Shown: positions 1-7,549 of the stretch, one piece after another
Layout of the letters: the number at the start of each line of letters is the position of its first letter
How positions within the stretch are numbered: position 1 is the stretch's first letter
Origin: 0-14-0-80-60-11 sp049322355
GTDB lineage: Bacteria; Desulfobacterota; Desulfobaccia; Desulfobaccales; 0-14-0-80-60-11
Assembly: GCA_049322355.1 (NCBI GenBank)
Contig: JBMORG010000010.1
Coordinates: forward strand, 1 to 64,000
Length of the DNA: 64,000 nt
Direction: 5' to 3'
Program-made: the position numbers and the translations under genes
Notes under the pieces: model-generated
What the model was told of the DNA's origin: nothing
Seen by the model: the letters and a program-made list of their open reading frames with translations, nothing else
The model's database searches: none

Positions 1-61
1 TCGCTCTCCAGCGTTGCCCTACCCTCCCAGGAGACGACTTCAGAATATGGTAAGGGATTGT

Positions 62-121
62 AAAAATCAACCGGACATTTCATGTGCTATGAAAACCGGA
101 CATCTGTGTGTGCTATTGACA
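62..121. repeat. IS-end-like tandem repeats
   Basis: Two imperfect direct copies, each opening with CCGGACAT and ending in a TGTGCTAT core, lie at about 71-94 and 96-120. Read from the right, the outer edge starts TGTCAATAGCACAC. Multiple repeats inside a TG-ended terminus are typical of IS21-family (and some IS481-type) insertion sequences. No transposase is in the window, so the body of the element, if present, lies to the left. The family call is an inference. Confidence 0.45.
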
Positions 122-137
122 GAAAGGGCGCAACCTC

Positions 138-166
138 TTGACAAACCCTCTACTACTGCGTATATT
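138..166 (+). promoter_or_regulatory. Sigma-70 promoter of the tRNA pair
   Basis: A perfect -35 box TTGACA (138-143) is separated by 17 bp from TATATT (161-166). The predicted start, near 173, lies just upstream of the mature tRNA-Gln 5' end at 179, so this promoter probably drives tRNA-Gln and tRNA-Asn together. Confidence 0.75.
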
Positions 167-178
167 TTTTAGGTGCCT

Positions 179-252
179 TGGGGGATCGTCTAACGGCAGG
201 ACTGCAGACTCTGGATCTGCCTATCAAGGTTCGAATCCTTGTCCCCCAGCCA
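179..252 (+). tRNA. trnQ: tRNA-Gln (anticodon CTG)
   Basis: The acceptor arm TGGGGGA (179-185) pairs perfectly with TCCCCCA (242-248). The anticodon arm GCAGA-CTCTGGA-TCTGC places CTG at positions 34-36, which reads the Gln codon CAG. The T arm is CAAGG-TTCGAAT-CCTTG. The discriminator is G and CCA (250-252) is encoded. All arms are intact, so the gene should be functional. Confidence 0.95.
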
Positions 253-310
253 GGTTGAATAAAAAACAAGACCACAGCCTGGAAAGCCTGTGCCACCGAT
301 TTAAAAATAA

Positions 311-386
311 TCCCCGGTAGCTCAGCAGGTAGAGCGGGTGGCTGTTAACCACTTGGTCGGCGGTTCGAGTCCGTCCCGGGGAGCCA
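311..386 (+). tRNA. trnN: tRNA-Asn (anticodon GTT)
   Basis: The acceptor arm TCCCCGG pairs with CCGGGGA. The anticodon arm GGTGG-CTGTTAA-CCACT gives anticodon GTT (Asn). The T arm contains TTCGAGT and a terminal CCA is encoded (384-386). It lies 58 bp after tRNA-Gln, probably in one transcript. Its 3' end is a plausible integration site, because a partial copy of this flank occurs near 1941 beside an integrase gene. Confidence 0.95.
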
Positions 387-394
387 CGAAAATT

Positions 395-426
395 AAAACC
401 CCTTGAATTTCAAGGGGTTTTTGTTT
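395..426 (+). terminator. Intrinsic terminator after tRNA-Asn, probably bidirectional
   Basis: A near-perfect hairpin, AACCCCTTGA / TCAAGGGGTT (about 397-419), is followed by a T-rich tail on the plus strand. The reverse strand also runs into T-rich sequence after the stem, so it could end the minus-strand unit whose last gene stops at 486. Confidence 0.8.
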
Positions 427-485
427 CTCTGCTATTGAATGTATAATAACCTTCAGGATCGCCTTTCTTGAATCAAGCCTTTTCT

Positions 486-1205
486 TCACTTGACAAGCTC
501 AGTAAAATCTCTGAACTCGATTTCAGAGGGAATCGAAGTATCAACGTACCAAATCTCCCCGACGCTTGGTGGAAGACCACCAGGATATGCATTCCTAATA
601 GCGTCGAGCATTTTAACTTCGTTCATAAGAGCGATGTCTTCGCTTTCAATAAGGAGTACCGTGATAAATCCCCCCTCTTGGTAAGGTTCGAGTTTCTTAA
701 TTTTTGAATCGAGTTGCTGACTGATTCTGCCGGGAAGAGATTTATCCTCAGGGGCAATACGACCAAATATAATTCTCGGAGGTCTGTCAGTTTGTTTTTT
801 TACTCGAAGTTGAAAGGGAATACCTGGAAGATTTTCTAAGGTGTAGCGACCATCTGGTAACTGAGGACAATTTTCAATAACCCAGGTCTTGAGAGTTTCC
901 CGTATTGCCCCCCAATCCTGCCCTTTGGTTATGGCATCATATTCTAAGGTAATGTTCAGACGATAAGGTAGCTTTGGCAACTCTTTTTCAAGTTCCCCAG
1001 CAGCCCGCATGAACCAATGTGATTTGCCTCGCTGGTTTGGCAGGGTATCTATGCTGGTGTGCTCAATGGCAAATTGCCCTGCAATCGCTTCTATGTCTGG
1101 AGATTTACGATTCTCTCTTTCCGGCCATTTATCAACACAGAGCCCTGGATATCCATTTGCGGCAAGATGGGCAACAAATGCCTCGACAACCTCATGATCT
1201 TTCAT
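486..1205 (-). CDS. Hypothetical protein, possible nuclease-like fold
   Basis: A 239-residue soluble protein that I do not recognise; it has no signal peptide or membrane segment. The N-terminal part has the order D37 ... E48-H49 in a pattern (SPDIEAI, then FAIEHTS) reminiscent of PD-(D/E)xK nuclease folds, but the usual lysine is not evident, so this is only a hint. It starts 12 bp after the DUF5615 gene and is probably the third gene of that unit. The ribosome binding site is weak, which fits translation coupled to the upstream gene. Its position in a tRNA-flanked island suggests a defence or addiction role, which is inference. Confidence 0.6.
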   Translation of the reverse strand: MKDHEVVEAFVAHLAANGYPGLCVDKWPERENRKSPDIEAIAGQFAIEHTSIDTLPNQRGKSHWFMRAAGELEKELPKLPYRLNITLEYDAITKGQDWGAIRETLKTWVIENCPQLPDGRYTLENLPGIPFQLRVKKQTDRPPRIIFGRIAPEDKSLPGRISQQLDSKIKKLEPYQEGGFITVLLIESEDIALMNEVKMLDAIRNAYPGGLPPSVGEIWYVDTSIPSEIEFRDFTELVK

Positions 1206-1217
1206 ATTATCGTGATT

Positions 1218-1586
1218 CTATGATCTTAATGGCAAAATGCGTATCCTGGCTCGGCTTGGATCGATAGTAATTATTGCGCCTTTTACTAGCTCATTTTGGA
1301 ACCGCCTCAAAGAATCAACAACCAGTTCCCCGATAGCTTCCGGGAGGACATTTTGGGTGCGCACCTGGATGACACTGGGGCCGTCCCCTTGCGTGGCCGC
1401 CAGCAAAGCAGAAAAATCGAGGTCGTGGGTGAAGACGATATAGCCATTATCCCTGGCCCAGGCCATGATCTCCCGGTCGCTGGCGGTGGGCGCGCCCACC
1501 TGTGACCAGTGAACCGCCTCAAAGCCTGCCTTGGCAAATATTTCCATCCAACGAGGCGGCAAGTTCATGTCGATCAGGATTTTCAT
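1218..1586 (-). CDS. DUF5615 family PIN-like protein (probable toxin)
   Basis: 122 residues matching the DUF5615 / Mut7-C-like PIN pattern: it opens MKILIDMNLPPRW with D6, followed by a conserved VFTHDLDF stretch around D55 and D57. These acidic residues would bind metal for RNA cleavage in a PIN-like fold. Its start overlaps the stop of the DUF433 gene by 4 bp (ATGA). DUF433 and DUF5615 genes commonly occur as such pairs and are regarded as toxin-antitoxin modules. The RNase activity is known only at family level. Confidence 0.85.
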   Translation of the reverse strand: MKILIDMNLPPRWMEIFAKAGFEAVHWSQVGAPTASDREIMAWARDNGYIVFTHDLDFSALLAATQGDGPSVIQVRTQNVLPEAIGELVVDSLRRFQNELVKGAIITIDPSRARIRILPLRS

Positions 1587-1813
1587 GGCAAGGCGAATGG
1601 CACTTCCCGTTCTTCGGAGCGCCAGGCGGCGTATGCCAAGGCCTCCAATACATCTTCTCGCTCCAGGTATGGGTACTCGGCAAGCACTTCATCAAACGTT
1701 TTGCCGGAAGCGACCAATCCTACTATCGCCCCCACCGTAACCCGCATGCCCCGAATGCAGGGCTTCCCACCCATGATCTCGGGATCAAAGGTTATACGAG
1801 TCAGATTATGCAT
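1583..1813 (-). CDS. DUF433 family antitoxin
   Basis: 76 residues starting MHNLTRITFDPEIMGGKPCI, with the DUF433 hallmark GGKPCIRGMRV followed by a helix-turn-helix-like region (VGAIVGLVASGKTFDEVLAEYP). This family usually acts as the DNA-binding antitoxin of DUF5615 or PIN-type toxins and represses its own operon. The ATG at 1813 is chosen because AGGAGG (1819-1824) sits 5 bp upstream. An upstream TTG at 1834 would add 7 residues but lacks such a site. It is the first gene of the three-gene minus-strand unit. Confidence 0.85.
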   Translation of the reverse strand: MHNLTRITFDPEIMGGKPCIRGMRVTVGAIVGLVASGKTFDEVLAEYPYLEREDVLEALAYAAWRSEEREVPFALP

Positions 1814-1917
1814 CTCAGCCTCCTGTAACTCCAATCAATGTCTATTATATATCAACAAAGCCTCCTTGGGGGAACATCCCGAAAAGTATAAAAATTTCCT
1901 CGGAAGGAGCCACCAAC

Positions 1918-1965
1918 TCGGTTCTAAATGAGTCCACGAAGGGGAGCCAGGAAATTCAAGGGGTT
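1918..1965. repeat. Partial copy of the tRNA-Asn 3' flank (attachment-site-like)
   Basis: GGGGAGCCA then GAAA..TTCAAGGGGTT (1941-1964) repeats the tRNA-Asn 3' end plus its terminator arm (379-387 and 409-419). Upstream, GGTTC and GAGTCC also recur at 1920-1935 with insertions. It sits about 55 bp beyond the 3' end of the integrase gene, where att sites usually lie. The copy is degenerate, so it may be an old attachment site or a fusion between two tandem insertions. Confidence 0.5.
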
Positions 1966-1991
1966 AGCGATTGTGCTAACCCCCATTTTTC
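1960..1991 (+). terminator. Hairpin terminator
   Basis: A perfect 9-bp stem, GGGGTTAGC (1960-1968) and GCTAACCCC (1975-1983), with a GATTGT loop, is followed by CATTTTTCTT on the plus strand. It also lies just beyond the integrase stop on the minus strand, although the T-tract there is poor. Confidence 0.6.
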
Positions 1992-1995
1992 TTCT

Positions 1996-2017
1996 TGGTG
2001 TCCATTATGGTGTCCAT
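1996..2017. repeat. Tandem 10-bp repeats beside the integrase gene
   Basis: TGGTGTCCAT occurs at 1996-2005 and again at 2008-2017, 12 bp apart (about one helical turn), between the att-like repeat and the integrase stop codon. The spacing and position fit arm-type integrase binding sites; this is an inference. Confidence 0.4.
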
Positions 2018-2020
2018 CAA

Positions 2021-3172
2021 TCAGATTTTCTCCCCCACTAAAGCCTTGAGTTCATCCTTGCTTACCGTGTTATAGCGCTTAAAGACATTCATGGTCTTAT
2101 GGCCGCTAGCTGCCATGATGCGGAAAAAATCATGGCCTTGTAGCCGCCAATTGTTTATGGCTGTGTGCCTCAGATCGTGGAAAGTGAAATCTTCAATCCC
2201 TGCCCGCTTACAAGCCGTTGCAAAGCTCCGCTTCATTTCCGCCATGCTATGCCCTTGATAGGTAAATACAGGGGTCATGGGCAGGCCCCGAGGCATGGCC
2301 TCAAACATTTCAATTAGTTCACTGTTTAGAGGCACTAACCGCCCTTCATTGGTTTTACAATCTTCCGCCCTAAGTTTAATGAACCCTTCTTTGAGGTCGA
2401 TTTGGCCCCAGCTAAGCCCTAATATCTCCCCACGCCTCATGGCGGTTTGATAGGCTAATTTTACCACGGGCTTTAGGTGTGTCGGGCAATGGGTAAGAAG
2501 CCTAACATATTCATCCGGGCTTAAAATCCTATCCCTGGCATTGTTCTCTTTAAAAGCCTTTACCCCTTGGGCCGGATTCTTCTCGGCTTTGTTATCACGC
2601 ACAGCTTTGTTAAAGATGGTTTTAAGCGTGGTAAGTTCACGGTTAACTGTAGCCGGTTTGGTGGTTTTATTGCGGCAAGAAATTGCATATAACCTCTCCT
2701 GTTTATAGGATTCCACCATAGATGGGGTTATATCCTTAAGCAATCGGTCCCCAAATTTAGCCATAAGCCGCTTACAGTGCATTTGATCCTTTTTATAGCT
2801 CCGCTTGGCCTTGACTTCGGGCAGGTCAAGATACCAAGCCGCCAGACTCTTAAAAAGGGTCCGGCTATCCAGGCTTTTCCTGATATGCCGCCCCTCTGTG
2901 CGGGCACTCAGGACTTCCCTAAGGCGTTGTTCCGCCGCGGTCTTATTTGGGCCAATCCGCTCCCGCTTGCGCTGCCCGTCCTGATACCATTCAATCCACC
3001 AAACGCGGAATGGCCGGTCTCCCGACTGATCCGCCTGATGCTCTTGCCATAGACGCGGTGGGCGGCGCGTATAAAACTGTACTGCTCCATCCTGATCATC
3101 CTCTCCACCTCTGGCTTCACCTTGCCACATCCAGACACGGTGCCTCCAGAAGCCAATGTCAGGGTGGGTCAT
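2021..3172 (-). CDS. int: Tyrosine recombinase / phage-type integrase
   Basis: 383 residues. The C-terminal catalytic domain shows R246 (AMRRGEI), H332 and R335 (HDLRHT), the second His in ASGHKT, and the nucleophile Y367 (KRYNTVS). A SAM-like core-binding domain precedes it (about 95-190). The ATG at 3172 is chosen because the open frame upstream (to 3337) crosses position 3186, where a group II intron begins, so the extra residues are intron RNA read as protein. Its 3' end faces the att-like repeat, as is usual for tRNA-targeting integrases. The intron now separates the gene from its original upstream sequence, so expression may be reduced. All catalytic residues are present. Confidence 0.9.
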   Translation of the reverse strand: MTHPDIGFWRHRVWMWQGEARGGEDDQDGAVQFYTRRPPRLWQEHQADQSGDRPFRVWWIEWYQDGQRKRERIGPNKTAAEQRLREVLSARTEGRHIRKSLDSRTLFKSLAAWYLDLPEVKAKRSYKKDQMHCKRLMAKFGDRLLKDITPSMVESYKQERLYAISCRNKTTKPATVNRELTTLKTIFNKAVRDNKAEKNPAQGVKAFKENNARDRILSPDEYVRLLTHCPTHLKPVVKLAYQTAMRRGEILGLSWGQIDLKEGFIKLRAEDCKTNEGRLVPLNSELIEMFEAMPRGLPMTPVFTYQGHSMAEMKRSFATACKRAGIEDFTFHDLRHTAINNWRLQGHDFFRIMAASGHKTMNVFKRYNTVSKDELKALVGEKI

Positions 3173-3185
3173 TTTTCCATTATCA

Positions 3186-5090
3186 GTGCGCTGGGCAAAG
3201 CCAGCGATATCTTGCGGGTGCAAGTCCCGTCCAGCTAAAGCCGTAGCGGGCAGGCTGGGAGCGAGTCTTGCGGGCGTCATGGTAACATGGGGTCCGAAGC
3301 GTAGACAGCGGTCATGTGGGGTGTGGGATCGAGCCACGAAATGAAAATGAAGTCACGGAGGCCGAGACGGTTGCTAACGTTGAAGGCAGCATGGAGGCCA
3401 TCGTTAGTGCGAGATGTCCTTGCTCCGTCGGGGTCAAAGGCCACATCACGGATGAATGGATGTCGTTGGAACCCAGGAAGCCCCGCCGGGGCCTTCGGCT
3501 GGTTACCGAAGGGGGTGTCAGGCAAGGGACAACCGGAGTCTGGCACCGAGCTGAGGGCGGGGTGGCGGACCGGGGTGTAGTACTGATGATGCCGCCGAAG
3601 GAAAATAGTACGAGGCGTGCGGAGGGAAGACCCCGGCCTGAAGGGAACCCTGACAGGAAGGCGGAGGTCCGGACGCAGGGCCGGGCAGCCTGGCCAGCCA
3701 ATCTTGCCAGGGTGAACGAGGCGGCCCGACGCGGGCGCCAGACACAGTTCACAGCCTTGCTGCATCATATTGATGTGGAGGCTCTCAGGAGGTCGTTCCA
3801 TCGCCAGCGAAAGAAAGCCAGTGCTGGAGTCGATGGAGTCACCGTGAAGGAATATGAAGTTAACCTGGAAGAAAACCTCAAAGACCTCTGTGAACGGGTG
3901 CATTCGGGACGGTACCGGCCCCAACCGGTGCGGCGGACCTATATCCTCAAAGCGGACGGCGGCCAACGGCCTCTGGGAGTGCCGACTCTGGAGGATAAAA
4001 TCGTCCAAAGTGCCGTGGCCGAGATGCTGAGTGCCATCTATGAGGTAGATTTTCTGGGTTTCTCGTATGGCTTTCGACCTGGACGCAATCCCCATCAGGC
4101 GTTGGATGCCCTAAGGACCGCGATCATGAGTCGCTATGTGAACTGGGTGCTCGATGCTGACATCCGCAGATTTTTCGACTCGGTGAACCACGAGTGGTTG
4201 TTGCGGATGTTGGCCCACAGAATAGCTGACCCCAGGGTACTCCGATTGATACGGCAGTGGCTCCGGGCCGGCGTTCTGGAGAGCGGTGAGTGGCGGGAGT
4301 CGGTAGAAGGAACTCCCCAGGGATCGGGTATAAGCCCCTTGTTGGCCAACATCTTCCTGCACTATGTGCTTGATCTTTGGATCCAGCAATGGCGGAAGTC
4401 TCGGGCCAGAGGTAGCGTCATCTTTGTGAGATACTGCGATGACTTTGTGATCGGCTGCCAGTATGAAGAGGACGCCTGGCGGTTGTGGGCTGAGCTCTCC
4501 ACCAGGCTGGGTAAGTTCGGCTTGGCTCTTCATGAAGACAAGACCCGGCTCCTGGAGTTCGGCAAGTTTGCTAAAGAAAGGCGTTTCAAGCGTGGGCTAC
4601 GGCGACCTGAGACGTTCAATTTTCTGGGGTTCACCCACTATTGTGGTGAATCGCGGAATGGACGGTTTCTGGTCAAACGGAAGACCCAGCGGCATCGCAT
4701 GATCCGTAAACTTCGACAACTGCGGCTGGAATGTCGCCGCCGGATGCATGCGCCATTAAAGGACCAACATATATGGCTCACTTCGGTACTGCGGGGCCAC
4801 TATGCCTACTATGGTTTGCCTTCAAACTCCCGGTCGCTATCCCTTTTTCTTTGGGAAGTTGGCAAAATCTGGTTTAGAGCCTTACGGCGTCGCAGCCAGA
4901 GGAGAAGTTTGAGTTGGGACCGTTTTCATGACTTGCTGCGGATATTTCCCTTACCGACGCCACGTATCACTCATCCCTGGCATACCGAGTCAGTCGCTTG
5001 ACCTCGGGTTACCTTCAGGAGGAGCCGGATGCGGGAAAGCCGCACGTCCGGTTCTGTGAGGGCAAAAGCCGAATGGCTGAGCTACTCGAC
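3186..5090 (+). mobile_element. Group II intron, apparently complete
   Basis: The 5' end has the consensus GTGCG (3186-3190) followed by the domain I signature GGTGCAAGTCC (3218-3228). Domain V lies at 5022-5054: GAGCCGGA pairs with TCCGGTTC, it carries the catalytic AGC and has a GAAA-capped inner stem. Domain VI follows, and the 3' boundary is placed after CTACTCGAC at 5090. The intron ORF sits in domain IV. It is about 1.9 kb and lies antisense to the integrase, 14 bp upstream of its start codon. Ends are set by consensus and may be off by a few bases. Confidence 0.85.
3586..5001 (+). CDS. ltrA: Group II intron reverse transcriptase/maturase
   Basis: About 471 residues. RT blocks run from roughly residue 60 (KKASAGVDGVT) through GFRPGR, DADIRRFFDSVNH and the active site YCDD (Y283-D286), followed by maturase domain X (RGHYAYYGLP). 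The protein ends shortly after with no HNH endonuclease domain, as in several bacterial intron lineages that do not cut the second strand. It promotes splicing and mobility of its own intron. The start near 3586 (tandem ATGs) is chosen because the longer frame from 3316 is domain I RNA. No frameshift is seen, so the element may still be mobile. Confidence 0.9.
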   Translation: MMPPKENSTRRAEGRPRPEGNPDRKAEVRTQGRAAWPANLARVNEAARRGRQTQFTALLHHIDVEALRRSFHRQRKKASAGVDGVTVKEYEVNLEENLKDLCERVHSGRYRPQPVRRTYILKADGGQRPLGVPTLEDKIVQSAVAEMLSAIYEVDFLGFSYGFRPGRNPHQALDALRTAIMSRYVNWVLDADIRRFFDSVNHEWLLRMLAHRIADPRVLRLIRQWLRAGVLESGEWRESVEGTPQGSGISPLLANIFLHYVLDLWIQQWRKSRARGSVIFVRYCDDFVIGCQYEEDAWRLWAELSTRLGKFGLALHEDKTRLLEFGKFAKERRFKRGLRRPETFNFLGFTHYCGESRNGRFLVKRKTQRHRMIRKLRQLRLECRRRMHAPLKDQHIWLTSVLRGHYAYYGLPSNSRSLSLFLWEVGKIWFRALRRRSQRRSLSWDRFHDLLRIFPLPTPRITHPWHTESVA

Positions 5091-5091
5091 T

Positions 5092-5211
5092 AATCAGCAT
5101 CTATATGATAGGGGGAAAAAGGACGACCTGGAGTACGTCTGTGAGTGGTGCGGGGGATTGGCGCCGTCTGCGGACTTGCTCTGCGAGCCGTCCAAAGTGC
5201 CCGGCGCGTAA
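5092..5211 (+). pseudogene. 3' remnant of a small cysteine-rich protein
   Basis: The frame just after the intron encodes DDLEYVCEWCGGLAPSADLL then CEPSKVPGA and stops at 5211. The CxxC plus a third Cys suggests a small zinc-binding tail. No start codon lies between the intron end and this stretch, and the only in-frame ATG (5029) is in intron domain V. Joining the exons across the intron gives no obvious start either. It is therefore probably the 3' end of a gene truncated by the integrated element or intron. A terminator follows at 5236. Confidence 0.45.
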
Positions 5212-5235
5212 CGACCGCACCCGCCACACCCGGGG

Positions 5236-5264
5236 ACCGATGAATCGTGGATCGGTGCTTTTTT
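5236..5264 (+). terminator. Intrinsic terminator
   Basis: The stem ACCGAT (5236-5241) / ATCGGT (5251-5256) is followed by GCTTTTTT. It lies 25 bp after the stop of the truncated cysteine-rich frame. Confidence 0.65.
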
Positions 5265-5363
5265 AGAAGGCTGCCTGGCCACCGCAGTCAAAAAAGGTTT
5301 AGGGAATTGAAGACCTTGAGAAAAACGCGGGAATCATGCATTGCTTGATTTGGCATCGACAGA

Positions 5364-6854
5364 CTACGGCGCGCCGGTATGGCACTCGTTACACAGGATT
5401 TCCGAGGGGATTTCTCCGCCAGGGTGGTCGAACTTCAGACCCAGGCAGCTCATTGTCTCCGGTTCTGGCTCAATACCTTGGGAGGAGATCAGATGACACT
5501 TGTTACATTCATTGGAGATGGCCTTGCCGGTCTTGTCGACATGGGAACCATCGTGGCAGCGAAAGCAACCCGGAAAAATAAAATGTCCGATATGGTCGGG
5601 CCGCGCTTTCCAGTCTGTTTTCATTTCCGGGAAGAAATTGTCGTGAAAGATCCTCTGAATCTCGGAGATCGCCTGCCGGATCTTTGGCTGGTCCTGGTAA
5701 TCAATGTATTCTTTCGAGAGTTCTTGAGCAATCAGTTCAATCCCGGTGGACTGCGAAACGCCCCCGGCGGCCTTGACCAGAGCTTTGGCCGCCTTCACTT
5801 TTATGGAAGGAATGGACGGATCGATAAGACGCAACCACATGGATTCATCCAGAGCGCGGTAGGGAGAATGGAAAATGTGGGTGGGACGATTGTGGCAGTC
5901 GACACAGTCGAGGACCCGTATGGGCAGAGTTTTTTGTTGGGGGGTCAATGGATTGTTTTTTGACTCGTAGACGGTGACGGTGCCTGTTTCTCGATTCGTC
6001 ACGCGCACCCAGGGTATGGTTTGCCGGCTTTCGTCCGTGGCTATGTATTCCATGTAGTTGGACACATTCATATGCCAGTGGATGCCTCCGGCCGGCCCCC
6101 TGGTGGCAATTGACCCTCCCACATACAGCATCATTCTTATGTTCCACGGAGTGTTTTGCTTGTCAGGCAGGAAGTATTTGCGACGCAGTTCCAGCCATCC
6201 GTGAAATTTCGCCGGCCAATGGCATAGTTCGCAAGTTTCCTTCGCGGGCCGCAGGTTTTGGACCGGTACTGGAATGGGCCGTGGAAATCTGTCGGTAACG
6301 GTTGCATAGACCTGATAGAGGCCAGAGATCTTGGAGCGGACAAACCAGGAGGCGCCCGGCCCGATATGGCATTCTGTACATTGTACCCTTGAGTGGGGGG
6401 AGATTTTGTACGTGACGTATTCCGGCTTCATCACCGTGTGGCACAAAGCGCCGCAAAATTGCGAAGATTCAGTCACCTCAAACGCCCGGTAGCTTCCTAA
6501 CGCGGTGAGCAGAAGAAAAAAGAACGCGCAAACAAGGGCCACGACAAGTTGGCGCGTGCGCCTCCCGCCATTTGCCTTAACTGGGGCCTCAGCCGCCAGC
6601 GGTTTTTTGTGCCGGCGGCGTTCCAGCCATACTCCCACTCCCGCGCAAATGAGGCCGATCCAGATAAACGACGGGACAATCAGGTAGACCAGGATGCCCA
6701 TATAGGGCTGTCTGAAGCCGTGAAAAAAATCAATTGCTATCAGACAAAACGCGGCGAACAAGCTGCACGTGGCCACCACCAAGCCGAAGATGCCAACCCA
6801 GTTGCCGAGCAGGGCAGCAATCAATTTGGGACGCGGGGACTCAGGCCCATCCAT
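5364..6854 (-). CDS. NapC/NirT-type membrane multiheme cytochrome c (heptaheme)
   Basis: 496 residues. Three hydrophobic segments (about 17-40, 52-75, 102-120) anchor a periplasmic domain with six CxxCH motifs (CTECH, CELCH, CVDCH, CFRCH, CNKCH, CNECH) plus an N-terminal CGALCH with three residues between the cysteines. The HTVMKPEY stretch after the first motif is typical of NapC/NirT quinol dehydrogenases, which pass electrons from menaquinol to periplasmic partners, as CymA does. It is longer than CymA or NapC (about 190 residues). The start at 6854 has GGAG 7 bp upstream; a TTG at 6872 is less likely. It lies downstream of the MtrB/MtrA pair and a monoheme cytochrome, suggesting it links quinones to that conduit. 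Confidence 0.85.
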   Translation of the reverse strand: MDGPESPRPKLIAALLGNWVGIFGLVVATCSLFAAFCLIAIDFFHGFRQPYMGILVYLIVPSFIWIGLICAGVGVWLERRRHKKPLAAEAPVKANGGRRTRQLVVALVCAFFFLLLTALGSYRAFEVTESSQFCGALCHTVMKPEYVTYKISPHSRVQCTECHIGPGASWFVRSKISGLYQVYATVTDRFPRPIPVPVQNLRPAKETCELCHWPAKFHGWLELRRKYFLPDKQNTPWNIRMMLYVGGSIATRGPAGGIHWHMNVSNYMEYIATDESRQTIPWVRVTNRETGTVTVYESKNNPLTPQQKTLPIRVLDCVDCHNRPTHIFHSPYRALDESMWLRLIDPSIPSIKVKAAKALVKAAGGVSQSTGIELIAQELSKEYIDYQDQPKIRQAISEIQRIFHDNFFPEMKTDWKARPDHIGHFIFPGCFRCHDGSHVDKTGKAISNECNKCHLISSQGIEPEPETMSCLGLKFDHPGGEIPSEILCNECHTGAP

Positions 6855-6908
6855 GAAGGGGCTCCAAATCAATGCAAAAAGAGGGGGTGGAGCCGGTCAA
6901 AACCCTCA

Positions 6909-7217
6909 TTATTTCGCAATGGACTTAAGGTACGCTGCGATATCCTGCAGTTGTTCAGGGGTTAACTTGTATGCCGGCATTTTTACTTCGGGACCGAGGG
7001 TTTTCTTGGGGTCGGTGATGGCCCCCTTGATGCGAGCGTCACCACCCCCGGCAATCTTTTCCATGGGCTTGCCCTTGTCACTACCCTCCTTGTGGCACAG
7101 TGAGCATTTTTTGTCCTCTACAAGGGCTTTTCCCTTTTCCACGGAACCGCCCTGAGCCCATGCAAATGCCGTAATTCCCATCAGCAGCAAAAAAAAGACC
7201 GTCACTTTAGATTTCAT
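6909..7217 (-). CDS. Small periplasmic monoheme cytochrome c
   Basis: 102 residues with a signal peptide (MKSKVTVFFLLLMGITAFAWA) and one CSLCH heme site. The axial Met is probably in the VKMPAY segment, and the C-terminal helix LTPEQLQDIAAYLKS is typical of class I cytochrome c. It probably shuttles electrons in the periplasm between the heptaheme protein, 54 bp downstream, and other carriers. The ATG at 7217 is preceded by GAGGAGAG; the frame extends 16 residues further upstream but without a site. Confidence 0.85.
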   Translation of the reverse strand: MKSKVTVFFLLLMGITAFAWAQGGSVEKGKALVEDKKCSLCHKEGSDKGKPMEKIAGGGDARIKGAITDPKKTLGPEVKMPAYKLTPEQLQDIAAYLKSIAK

Positions 7218-7549
7218 TTTCTCTCCTCTGGTTTGTGAATGGACAGCCGGCTTTTGCCCGCGCAATGCAGCTGGCTCTCAGAAGAGATAAGAACACCAAG
7301 GCCTACCACATACGCGCAGTTGGTCAATATGCCGTTGCTGTCTTGGTTGCAGCGAAACCTGATGGTGGAACTAACCCGGGAACTTTGTTTTATGGCACAG
7401 ACTGCATTTCTCCTTGACCTATTCGGCTACAGCAATCACAAACGGCGGAACCACCGCCTATCCCAGTCTATCCCTGGGGCACACAAGAAGCAAGATTAAA
7501 GACAATGACGTCGTGGTTGAACCTCTCCTCTTGCCGCTTATAAGTTCAA
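7218..7549. other. Intergenic region between cytochrome c and MtrB genes
   Basis: 332 bp without a credible gene. The only structure I see is a short hairpin, GGCGG (7444-7448) / CCGCC (7454-7458), followed on the minus strand by GTTTGTG; it is at best a weak terminator after the MtrB gene. A promoter for the downstream cytochrome genes may be here, but no good match stands out. Confidence 0.4.

Noticed and set aside
3173..3337. N-terminal extension of the integrase frame
   Set aside because: These codons lie across the group II intron boundary and in its domain I, so the true start is the ATG at 3172.
3316..3585. Upstream extension of the reverse transcriptase frame
   Set aside because: It is intron domain I-IV RNA read as protein; RT homology begins only after the ATG pair at 3586.
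3277..4095. Minus-strand frame of 272 codons across the intron
   Set aside because: It lies opposite the intron's domain I and the start of the reverse transcriptase, has no recognisable motif, and is a shadow of GC-rich sequence.
5029..5091. ATG within intron domain V as start of the cysteine-rich gene
   Set aside because: The ATG belongs to the conserved domain V sequence, so it cannot be the original start; I describe the rest as a remnant.
5200..5240. Right-hand attachment site of the integrase element
   Set aside because: CCGGGGA occurs here but no further tRNA-Asn flank sequence, so it is probably chance.
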